A stretch of DNA of 64,000 nucleotides from Terrimonas ginsenosidimutans (GTDB taxonomy: Bacteria > Bacteroidota > Bacteroidia > Chitinophagales > Chitinophagaceae): NCBI RefSeq assembly GCF_022012415.1, contig NZ_JAKLTR010000004.1:62001-126000 (forward strand), read 5' to 3'. A program made the position numbers and the translations under genes. Under the pieces are notes generated by a model that made no database searches, was not told the origin of the DNA, and saw only the letters and a list, made by a program, of their open reading frames with translations. Below are positions 35,915 to 43,897 of this stretch, piece by piece. How positions within the stretch are numbered: position 1 is the first letter of the stretch; each line of letters opens with the position of its first letter.

Positions 35915-36616
35915 ATGACAAAATACCAACACCAAACAAGATTACTTGCTGCTATCGACTGTATCATCTTCGGGTTTGATGGCACCACACTAAAACTATT
36001 ACTTGTACAGCGGGCCATTCAACCGGAAAAAGGGCGCTGGAGCCTTATGGGCGGTTTCATTCAGCCAGATGAAAGCGCAGATATTGCAGCAGTACGCGTA
36101 CTAAAAAAACTGACAGGTCTCGAAGGCGTATACCTGGAGCAGCTTCATACTTTCTCCGACCCCAAACGTGATCCGATCGAACGGACCTTATCTGTGACAT
36201 ACTTCGCACTGATCGATATTCACCGGTATGAACAACAATTAAGTGATGAATACCACGCTGAATGGTTTACACTCACCGAAATACCACAACTTATTTTCGA
36301 CCACCCGGAAATGATGTATATGGCCCAGGAAAAATTGCGGTACAAAGCAGCCCTGCACCCTTTGCTCTTTGAACTTTTGCCAAAGAAATTCACACTTCCC
36401 CAACTTCAAAGCCTGTACGAATGCGTTTATGACATGCCCTTTGATAAACGTAATTTCACCAGGAAAGTGTTATCCACTAAACTGCTGGTAAAACAGAAGG
36501 ATAAAGACAAGGGGAATTCTAAAAAAGGGGCATTCTTTTATAAACTGGATAACAAACAATACAAAGCGAACCTGCACGCGTTCCTAAACATTATTCCTAA
36601 CCCACCGATCGGTTAG
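35915..36616 (+). CDS. Nudix-fold transcriptional regulator (NrtR/AraR-like), catalytically degenerate
   Basis: Residues from about 10 to 145 form a Nudix domain, and residues from about 150 to 230 a winged helix (KKFTLPQLQSLYECVYDMPFDKRNFTRKVL) of the NrtR type. The Nudix box reads GGFIQPDESADIAAVRVLKKLTGL. The catalytic REXXEE core is replaced by RVLKKL, so hydrolysis is unlikely and the domain should act as a ligand sensor. This is the architecture of the Bacteroides arabinose regulator AraR and related sugar regulators. The gene stands next to an aldose-1-epimerase gene, consistent with a role in pentose or hexose use. The ligand is unknown. Confidence 0.83.
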   Translation: MTKYQHQTRLLAAIDCIIFGFDGTTLKLLLVQRAIQPEKGRWSLMGGFIQPDESADIAAVRVLKKLTGLEGVYLEQLHTFSDPKRDPIERTLSVTYFALIDIHRYEQQLSDEYHAEWFTLTEIPQLIFDHPEMMYMAQEKLRYKAALHPLLFELLPKKFTLPQLQSLYECVYDMPFDKRNFTRKVLSTKLLVKQKDKDKGNSKKGAFFYKLDNKQYKANLHAFLNIIPNPPIG

Positions 36617-36703
36617 TATTATTTTTTTATCCGGACTATAAGTGTTACTTTGACACGAATTGTCGCTGTATGAATTATCTCCGGTCTGAGCTCAGCGTCT
36701 TCA

Positions 36704-36726
36704 TAACCTTCCCGGTTATATCTTTG
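36704..36726 (+). promoter_or_regulatory. Promoter box and overlapping dyad before the epimerase gene
   Basis: TATCTTTG (36719-36726) is a perfect TAnnTTTG box, 75 bases before the start. A dyad ATAACC-TTCCC-GGTTAT (36704-36720) overlaps it and could be the operator of the Nudix-type regulator encoded just upstream. No clear -33 TTG is present. Confidence 0.5.
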
Positions 36727-36801
36727 CGTAAACCAGGCCTTATCGTCCTTCATATTGCGGCTGCAACAGATTAATCACTGCAAACATTGCAAAACAGTTA
36801 T

Positions 36802-37953
36802 ATGAAAAAACAATTAGGCCTTTTCCTTGCAGGAGCCGCTATGACAATGGCCGCCTGCAATAACGAATCCAATACTGACAACAGTACAGTATCAAAAAAA
36901 GACACCATGCAGTTCTCCATTTCAGAAAAGCCTTATGGCCAGTTCAATAACGAACCAGTTACACAATACACCCTTACCAATCCTTCAGGAATGCAGGTCA
37001 GCATCATCAATTATGGAGGAACTGTCACAGACATTATAACCCCTGATAAAGATGGCAATAAAGGAAATGTAATTCTTGGATACAGCTCGCTCGAAGGATA
37101 TATCCAAAAAGGCAATCCTTATTTCAATGCATTGATCGGCCGTTATGGCAACAGGATCGCAAACGGGAAATTCAAACTGGACGGAAAAGAATATACGCTT
37201 GCCGGCAATAACAATGGCAACTCTCTTCACGGTGGAAACAAAGGCTATGATAAAGTGCTTTGGCAGGCAAGCAAACCTGCTGGTGACAGCAGCATTGAAC
37301 TGACTTATATCAGCAAAGATGGCGAAGAAGGATATCCAGGCACACTGACTGTAAAAGTAACCTATACACTTACGGCGGCAAATGAATTAAAGATCGATTA
37401 TACTGCCACTACCGATAAACCTACACCAGTAAACCTCACCAATCATTGCTACTTTAATCTTTCCGGCGGAAAAGATTCAACCATACTTGGACACGAACTG
37501 CAGATCCTTGCAGACCGCTTCACTGAAGTAAACGACAACCTGATCCCTACCGGGAAATTGCCGGATGTTAAAGGAGGGCCGATGGACTTCACCTCCTTCA
37601 AAGCAGTCGGCAAAGAAATTGCCAACGTAAAAGGTGGCTATGATCACAACTGGGTGCTGAACAAGAAAGAAGGCAGCTTTGAGAAGATCGCCGTACTCAA
37701 AGACAATACAAGTGGCCGTCAGATGGAAGTATGGACAGATGAACCCGGCGTACAATTCTATTCCGGAAATTTCCTCGATGGAACATTGACCAATACACGC
37801 GACGGACAGAAATATGTGAAACATGCCGGGCTTTGCCTGGAGACGCAGCATTTTCCTGACTCGCCAAACCAACCGTCATTCCCTAATACGATCCTGAAAC
37901 CAGGAGAGACATACAAGCAATCAACGGTATACAAATTTGATGTAGTGAAGTAA
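36802..37953 (+). CDS. galM: Aldose 1-epimerase (galactose mutarotase) lipoprotein
   Basis: Aldose-1-epimerase interconverts alpha and beta anomers of hexoses such as galactose or glucose. The first 18 residues are a lipoprotein signal (MAAC lipobox), so it is a periplasmic membrane-anchored form. Family motifs are IINYGGTVTDI, NPYFNALIGRYGNRIANGKF, NNNGNSLHGGNKGYDKVLW, the catalytic-His segment LTNHCYFNLSG, DHNWVL, and the catalytic Glu in LCLETQHFPDSPN. An in-frame TTG at 36787 is less likely than the ATG at 36802 before the signal. It follows the Nudix-type regulator and ends in a strong terminator facing the PUL. Confidence 0.95.
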   Translation: MKKQLGLFLAGAAMTMAACNNESNTDNSTVSKKDTMQFSISEKPYGQFNNEPVTQYTLTNPSGMQVSIINYGGTVTDIITPDKDGNKGNVILGYSSLEGYIQKGNPYFNALIGRYGNRIANGKFKLDGKEYTLAGNNNGNSLHGGNKGYDKVLWQASKPAGDSSIELTYISKDGEEGYPGTLTVKVTYTLTAANELKIDYTATTDKPTPVNLTNHCYFNLSGGKDSTILGHELQILADRFTEVNDNLIPTGKLPDVKGGPMDFTSFKAVGKEIANVKGGYDHNWVLNKKEGSFEKIAVLKDNTSGRQMEVWTDEPGVQFYSGNFLDGTLTNTRDGQKYVKHAGLCLETQHFPDSPNQPSFPNTILKPGETYKQSTVYKFDVVK

Positions 37954-37970
37954 GAACACATCGAATTGAA

Positions 37971-38018
37971 AATCCCGTCTTCCCGGCACAGTCAATCCGG
38001 AAAGACGGGATTTTTTTT
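37971..38018 (+). terminator. Rho-independent terminator of galM
   Basis: The 16-bp stem AATCCCGTCTTCCCGG / CCGGAAAGACGGGATT has one mismatch and is followed by eight Ts (38011-38018). A shorter dyad GATAACG...CGTTATC (38037-38070) lies behind it and may serve the convergent GH31 transcript. Confidence 0.9.
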
Positions 38019-38109
38019 AGGCAGAGGTCAGTATCGGATAACGGCGGTAAAAAAGGAACGCGGCGTTATCTTGCAACAATCCTCCTCTGATGAATAGGGA
38101 AACATTGAT

Positions 38110-40506
38110 TCAAAATTTAATGGTGAGTGTGATGTTATTTAAATTACCTGTTGCAGATTCGATTGTAACGAGCCTCGCCGCCTCATCATACCGCCACTGA
38201 TCTTTGTTCAGCAACTGGCCATTCTCCCTAACAGATTGCGGCTTTGCAACTGCATTCACACGCACGAGATAAATATGCTTCTCCGGTTTAAAAGAACCGG
38301 CAGGTTTTGCAATCGCTATCTCTCCCCCGGTAGCAGAAAATGAACTGGTGATCTTAGTGATCGCGAATTCATTCTGCTGATACTTCAGACTGGTTCCATC
38401 GTCTTCGTATAAGTTAAAGGTTGATGAGCCGCCCGGGTAAACGTTCACCGTAACTGTATCCACCTTCTTCTCTCCTGTGTAACTCATTGCAGGCTGCATG
38501 GGAATGACTCCTCCCGCTTTCACAAATATGGGCAGCGTATCCAATGGACAAACGATATTGAAATATTTCTTCCCTGAATATTGCTTGCCTGTCCAGAAAT
38601 CAAACCACTCCCCTTCGGGCAGATAAACCGTTCTTGTTTGCGCTCCTTTGGCAGTAACAGGACAGATCATCAAATTATCTCCGAACAGGTACTGATCACC
38701 GATCTGATAAACATTTTCATCATCCTGGTAATCGAATACAAGCGCCCGCATAAGTGGCGTTCCTTCTTTATACAGTTTATATGCATGACTGTAGATGTAT
38801 GGCAACAGGCGATACCGGAGTGAGTCATACTTTCTGAAATTGCGCAAGCCCTCTTCTCCATAATTCCAGGGCTCTTTGTAGCCGGGATGATCCATACCAA
38901 ATACCATTGCCAGTGGGCTGAACATGCCAAACTGGACCCAACGAATATATAATTCCGGATCAGCCACGTGTTCAAAACCTCCCATGCAATGGGTCCAGTG
39001 ACCAACACCAGAGAGGCCGATATTCAAACCGGCTTTGATCACCGGTTCAAAGTACTGCCATTCGCTTGGCCAGTCGCCTGCAAAGATGAATGGATATCGT
39101 TGAATACCCGCATAACCTTCCCGGGTCTGATTCAAGCCTCTTACACCATTAAGCTGCTGAAATTTTTCATAAGGCGCTTTCGCGTATGCCAAAGGGAAAA
39201 GGTTATGCAGCTTCGCGATATCTTTCCCCTGAGGACCTTTCTTATCGCTTTCGTTGGCTAATGCGCCGAAAGCACTTCCTTCATCCGTTTTAAGAAATTT
39301 TGCACCGATGGATGCAACGCGCATCACACCATGATCCCACCACCAGCTGGCTGATGCCGTATCAAAATAGTTAACAAACTCTCCCGCGTAATTTCCTTCC
39401 GGATAGGTGTGTTTCAGCTTTTGAGCAGTATCAAGCAGTTTGATCGAATTCCCGTTATCAAATCTTGGACGAAGATGAAGCCCGACCATTTTATAGTTCA
39501 TCGCATACAAGCTATCAAACATTCCTTTAGGATCTTTGAAGGTATCTCTCCACTCGAAGGAAGTAGCACCCTTGCCTCCAACTTTTCCAAAGATCCGCCA
39601 GGTAGAATCCAGCCATAAAATATCCACCGGGATCCCCATTGCCCGAAGCTTTTTCGCCAGCTCAATTACATATTTATCGGAGGTAAATTGCTCATAGCCC
39701 CAGGTGCCGCCGGAATAAGTTCCCACGTGCAACCCATAACCATACAATGGTAACATCGGCGATTTACCTGTAATGCTTGTATACTGTTGTATGATCGATT
39801 GAAACTTTGGCCCGTAAATGAAGTAGTAATCCAGCCCGCCACCAGCCGCCGCAAAGCGATAGGTTTGATCTGACGAACTGCCCATATCCCATTCTGTGGG
39901 AAAAGCATTATGAAAGAATATCCCATATCCGCGTGTACTCATGAAGAATGGAATGGGAGAATAATTCGCTTCAAGAATATTGTATGCACCGATAATGTGC
40001 GGGCGGCCTTTACCCCGGCCAACATCGAGGTTGACCTTCTTACGACGGCGATCTAAAAAATCCATTCGTTCACCAAAACCAAAAAAATGCTCGCCGGGAA
40101 ATAATTGCTTTACACAACCGACTGTATCCTGTTTCTTGAAATTACCGCCATTCGTGATCTTTTCAGAAGAGATGATCTTTCCGTCTTTAGAGACCACATC
40201 GATCCTTAAGGGCGATGAGTATATTTTTACCGATAATGAAGAGGTTTGTAACTGCAGATGATCCTTCTGCCTGGTCACATTAACCGTAACCGGTGCCCAA
40301 TCATATTTTATCACCATCCAGGTCTCATCAGGTTCATTCCATGCAGATCTTACGCGGAACATGCCGGGGGTGCACCAATCTATTCTAAGTTCACTGGTCT
40401 TGTCTGCCAAAACATACTCGTTTCCTCTCCTGCTTTTTAATTCAGGTTGAGCAAAACCAGCGAAAGCAAAACTGCAGCTGATCAGTATTAAAAGTAACCT
40501 GCGCAT
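38110..40506 (-). CDS. GH31 family glycoside hydrolase (alpha-glucosidase/xylosidase type)
   Basis: A 798-residue exported enzyme with signal peptide ending FAFAGFAQ. The GH31 barrel starts with PLYGYGLHVGTYSGG and DILWLDSTWRIFG. The nucleophile Asp lies in GAKFLKTDEGSAFG and the acid/base Asp in FAGDWPSEW. The C-terminal part holds the beta-sandwich domains (MRALVFDYQDDENVYQIGDQYLFGDNLMICPV). GH31 enzymes cleave alpha-glucosides, alpha-xylosides or alpha-galactosides; the exact one cannot be read here. It is the last gene of the PUL, 31 bases behind the GH105 gene, and should act in the periplasm. Confidence 0.9.
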   Translation of the reverse strand: MRRLLLILISCSFAFAGFAQPELKSRRGNEYVLADKTSELRIDWCTPGMFRVRSAWNEPDETWMVIKYDWAPVTVNVTRQKDHLQLQTSSLSVKIYSSPLRIDVVSKDGKIISSEKITNGGNFKKQDTVGCVKQLFPGEHFFGFGERMDFLDRRRKKVNLDVGRGKGRPHIIGAYNILEANYSPIPFFMSTRGYGIFFHNAFPTEWDMGSSSDQTYRFAAAGGGLDYYFIYGPKFQSIIQQYTSITGKSPMLPLYGYGLHVGTYSGGTWGYEQFTSDKYVIELAKKLRAMGIPVDILWLDSTWRIFGKVGGKGATSFEWRDTFKDPKGMFDSLYAMNYKMVGLHLRPRFDNGNSIKLLDTAQKLKHTYPEGNYAGEFVNYFDTASASWWWDHGVMRVASIGAKFLKTDEGSAFGALANESDKKGPQGKDIAKLHNLFPLAYAKAPYEKFQQLNGVRGLNQTREGYAGIQRYPFIFAGDWPSEWQYFEPVIKAGLNIGLSGVGHWTHCMGGFEHVADPELYIRWVQFGMFSPLAMVFGMDHPGYKEPWNYGEEGLRNFRKYDSLRYRLLPYIYSHAYKLYKEGTPLMRALVFDYQDDENVYQIGDQYLFGDNLMICPVTAKGAQTRTVYLPEGEWFDFWTGKQYSGKKYFNIVCPLDTLPIFVKAGGVIPMQPAMSYTGEKKVDTVTVNVYPGGSSTFNLYEDDGTSLKYQQNEFAITKITSSFSATGGEIAIAKPAGSFKPEKHIYLVRVNAVAKPQSVRENGQLLNKDQWRYDEAARLVTIESATGNLNNITLTIKF

Positions 40507-40537
40507 TAGTATCTGTTTCTTCAGTAAGTGATAATGA

Positions 40538-41668
40538 TCATTTTTTCAATTTCAGCACTTCCGTGCCTGCGAGCAGAAAACATCCCAGGCCATAGTCTTC
40601 AAAATCGGGCGTACTATCATACCCAACAGGCTGGCCATCTTTTGGTTCTTTACCGGTACCCTGAACGAATCCAAGCTTTCCTGTCGGGTGAACGCATTCA
40701 TCAACCATCGCATTCCAGGCTTTTAACAAGACCGGGAGATATGTTTGCCTGTCGATCACTTTATTATTGATCCCCCAGGCCATTCCATAAACGAATAGTG
40801 CCGTTCCGGAAAGCTCTTTGCCGCCAAAATGAGTCGAATCATGCAGGCTTACATTCCAGTAACCGTCAGCCCGCTGGATCTGCAACAGCGCGGTCAGCAT
40901 GTCTTTATAATCCTTCAGGTACTCGGCATAGTGCTGATCAGTCTTTGGAAGTCCTTCCAGTGTTTTCGCCAGCGCGGCAACCACCCAACCATTTCCCCTG
41001 CTCCAGTAGCAATCTTCTCCATTCGGTTCTTTATAAGGGGGAACGAAGTCCTTGTCACGCCACCATAATTTTTCCGCAGCATTGTATAATCCATTTCCTC
41101 CATGCTTGTATTTTGTAAAGGCATACATCTCGTACATGCGATTTGAATAAGCCGTATCGCCGGTAAGATTCCCAAGCTTTACAAATACAGGCATTGCCAT
41201 TTGTAATGCGTCGATCCAGTTCCAGTCGTCCACTTTAGGCGTTGTCATCATCAGATCTATCGCCCCCTTGATCTCTTTGATACGTTCAGGATTTCTCTTT
41301 TTATCGATCAGGTACATATCAATATAAGTCTGCCCGCAGCATTGATTGTCTGCGTTACGCGTCTTCACACCTTCACGCAACCCCCATTTGTGCTTTTCAC
41401 CCCATTGCAAAGCATAGTCATAGTATGCTTTCTTTTTATCAACAGCATACAAGGCCATCAGGCCTTCATAATATACCGCACGGGTCCAGATATTACTTGG
41501 GCGTTCACGGTTTGTAATAATGGATTTTCCGGCATCGGGCCATTTATCCATAAAGTACTGATTGGTGAGCCGCATTACCGCAAGCGTCTTTTTTTTATCA
41601 GGCAGTTTCTGAGAAAGGGCGGAAACTGAAATAATAAGTGAAGCGAGTAAAAATATTTTCCTGTTCAT
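40538..41668 (-). CDS. GH105 unsaturated rhamnogalacturonyl (glucuronyl) hydrolase
   Basis: A 376-residue exported (alpha/alpha)6-barrel enzyme with an N-terminal signal peptide. It carries GH88/GH105 motifs: IDMYLID, the catalytic Asp in DDWNWIDALQMAMPVF, WWRDKDF, CYWSRGNGWVVAALAK and KELSGTALFVYGMAWG. Such enzymes remove the 4,5-unsaturated uronic acid that polysaccharide lyases leave at the end of rhamnogalacturonan, ulvan or gum arabic fragments. No lyase gene is found in the window, so the substrate fragments must come from lyases encoded elsewhere or by other organisms. It lies between the six-hairpin protein and the GH31 gene in one operon. Confidence 0.92.
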   Translation of the reverse strand: MNRKIFLLASLIISVSALSQKLPDKKKTLAVMRLTNQYFMDKWPDAGKSIITNRERPSNIWTRAVYYEGLMALYAVDKKKAYYDYALQWGEKHKWGLREGVKTRNADNQCCGQTYIDMYLIDKKRNPERIKEIKGAIDLMMTTPKVDDWNWIDALQMAMPVFVKLGNLTGDTAYSNRMYEMYAFTKYKHGGNGLYNAAEKLWWRDKDFVPPYKEPNGEDCYWSRGNGWVVAALAKTLEGLPKTDQHYAEYLKDYKDMLTALLQIQRADGYWNVSLHDSTHFGGKELSGTALFVYGMAWGINNKVIDRQTYLPVLLKAWNAMVDECVHPTGKLGFVQGTGKEPKDGQPVGYDSTPDFEDYGLGCFLLAGTEVLKLKK

Positions 41669-41745
41669 ATAGCTAAATGAAAGATGAGCAAATATGTGTC
41701 AATGATAATTCAATAAATACCAGCATGTATCCTGTGGTTTCCTGA

Positions 41746-43872
41746 TCACGGCATAGGTTGTAATCCTTCCCATTTCACGTTCCATTTTCCGTCCTTCGGG
41801 ATGCCCGGATCTTTGATCCTGGAACCATCAAAGCCTGCGCACATCAGTGCAGCTGCGGCCAGCAGGCCGCCATTGCCGGGAAGATACATTCGCAAACGAT
41901 CATCCTGGTAATTATGCCCGTTAGGCAGGTAGCGGTTGGTTTGAATATTCATCAGCAACGCATCAATATTTTTTGACGGAAGATTCAGTCTTGTTGCCGT
42001 CATAGCCGTCAGGGGAAAATCCCAGCCCCACGTATCATGCCATGCCCAGTTCTTCCAGATCCAGTTGAACGTATTTTGCATGACGGATTCTTTCACCTGG
42101 CCGGTATACGGCAGTACTCCAAGCGAGCCAAGAACCGCCGGATGATCTGTACGATAAACAGGATTGGTATAGGAATCAACAGCATTTTCAGCGAACAGAT
42201 ATTTGCCCTCCTGCACGGGCAATGGTGACAGTTGACCCAACACTTTATCCCATTTCTCATCGCGGGGCAGACCCAGCCGTTCACGCCATTGTTGTGCCAT
42301 TGATAATCCCCAGTGCCAATACACTAATTCAAATGCAGGATTGTAAGTATCCTCTGCTTTGAACCTCTCCTGTGCAGGGATCAAGCCTTTCCCAAGTATG
42401 TATCGTTTACTCGCCGAATCATAAAAAGGAAAAGAAGCCATAAAATCGGCTGTACCAAAAACAAGGTCTTTATATTTTTCGAGAACCGTTTTATCCTTTC
42501 CATTCCGATAGATCAATTCGGCGAAGTAGATAAAATGTGGCTGTTGCCAGATCAGAAAGGCCCCAACGGAAGAGGGCGTCTCCTCTCCGCTATGATCCGT
42601 CATCTTCTGCCAGCGGATGCCATCGAAACCCTGACGTTTAGCGATCGCCTTTGCTTTATCTGCCACCTGCGCATACCAGCCCATGCTTCTCTCCAGTAAC
42701 TGTGGCCTTCCCCATAACGCATATTGCGCGGAATGCCACCAATGCATTTCAAGATGCGGCTTGCCAAACCAGCTATTATAGGTAAGTCCCGTCTCCTGTG
42801 GAGGGAATGCACCCGCCTCCTGCACACGCAGTTGATATTGCGATAAGATGATCCTTCGCTCCAGTTCATTTGCCCGCTTATCCTTGCTTCCGGAAAAATC
42901 GATTGCTCCTCCCGACTTCCAGAACGACTTCCATTCCCCCTCGCTGCTAAGCTTTGCTTCTGCGTAAGACGGAAGAGAATTGAAATCCCGCTCGCTGTTA
43001 AACTTTGCACTGAACGAGAAACTATCGCTGGTAGCTGCTGGTATGATCTCAAACTGATGCGGCTTGCGCTCTCTTACTCCTGCTTCACCACTCCATCCGA
43101 ACCCCACATAATATTTTGTAGTATCTAGCTTATGCAACAAAACAGCTCCGTTGGAGTGAGAAAGCAATACGGCAGAATGATGCTTGTTTTCATCAGTCCA
43201 TTTTGTCCCTGCATCCGTCCACTGGCCGGTAGGAAAAGGAAACAGGATCTGCACTTTCAACCTGCCCTCACGGATCAATGCTGATCGAATTCCTGATGCA
43301 ACGACATCTTCGGTACCATGACAGACTGTTGATACGTCAACAGCCATTCCTTCCAGTGTAAAATGACTTTTAATTTCGCCTGTCCATAAGTTAAGTTCCT
43401 GCCTGATATTTTTCAGATCGGCAAGCTGAGCTTCACTGCCATCTTTTTTTAGTAAAACAAACCCGAGATTGCCAAGTTGCAATCTGTGCGGATTCTGCCG
43501 GAACCATTCAGAAACGGCCTTATTACGTGCGGGAGAATTGATCTGGACTGTGTAACCGATCTGTCTGCCGTTCAGTGTATAATTCCTGATCGCTTCTTCA
43601 CGTTTGTACCCAGCAGTATCAATAAAATTATGCCAGCCCCATTCGCTTTGCGTTCCAAGAGAGATCCCCCGTTCATATTCTTTTGGGAATGTCTGAAGCC
43701 CGGTTACATCCACGGTATAAGCAAAGGAGCCATTACCAACGGTGAGGGAGGCGAGCGTATCTGCCGATCTCACGACCGGATTATGCCGCCGGACAAGCTT
43801 CTCCCGGTCGATCGGTTGCGAATACAAAGATGAACTCAACAGCAGAAGTGATATAGTTAAACGTATGCTCAT
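41746..43872 (-). CDS. Six-hairpin glycosidase-like exported protein, family not assigned
   Basis: A 708-residue protein with a signal peptide (MSIRLTISLLLLSSSLYSQ). An N-terminal beta-sandwich (about residues 20-290) is followed by an (alpha/alpha)6-like domain with LTYNSWFGKPHLEMHWWHSAQYAL and, near the C-terminus, LPGNGGLLAAAALMC. This arrangement recalls GH65/GH95-type enzymes. Conserved-looking acidic residues are the Glu in HLEMHWW and the Asp in RTDHPAVLG. I cannot place it in a known family. The frame is open to 43911, but 43872 starts a signal peptide and leaves 25 bases after the GH2 stop. It sits between GH2 and GH105 in the PUL, so it probably cleaves or modifies the same glycan. 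Confidence 0.75.
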   Translation of the reverse strand: MSIRLTISLLLLSSSLYSQPIDREKLVRRHNPVVRSADTLASLTVGNGSFAYTVDVTGLQTFPKEYERGISLGTQSEWGWHNFIDTAGYKREEAIRNYTLNGRQIGYTVQINSPARNKAVSEWFRQNPHRLQLGNLGFVLLKKDGSEAQLADLKNIRQELNLWTGEIKSHFTLEGMAVDVSTVCHGTEDVVASGIRSALIREGRLKVQILFPFPTGQWTDAGTKWTDENKHHSAVLLSHSNGAVLLHKLDTTKYYVGFGWSGEAGVRERKPHQFEIIPAATSDSFSFSAKFNSERDFNSLPSYAEAKLSSEGEWKSFWKSGGAIDFSGSKDKRANELERRIILSQYQLRVQEAGAFPPQETGLTYNSWFGKPHLEMHWWHSAQYALWGRPQLLERSMGWYAQVADKAKAIAKRQGFDGIRWQKMTDHSGEETPSSVGAFLIWQQPHFIYFAELIYRNGKDKTVLEKYKDLVFGTADFMASFPFYDSASKRYILGKGLIPAQERFKAEDTYNPAFELVYWHWGLSMAQQWRERLGLPRDEKWDKVLGQLSPLPVQEGKYLFAENAVDSYTNPVYRTDHPAVLGSLGVLPYTGQVKESVMQNTFNWIWKNWAWHDTWGWDFPLTAMTATRLNLPSKNIDALLMNIQTNRYLPNGHNYQDDRLRMYLPGNGGLLAAAALMCAGFDGSRIKDPGIPKDGKWNVKWEGLQPMP

Positions 43873-43897
43873 TATTAACGTTTCATCGGTTTTATTA

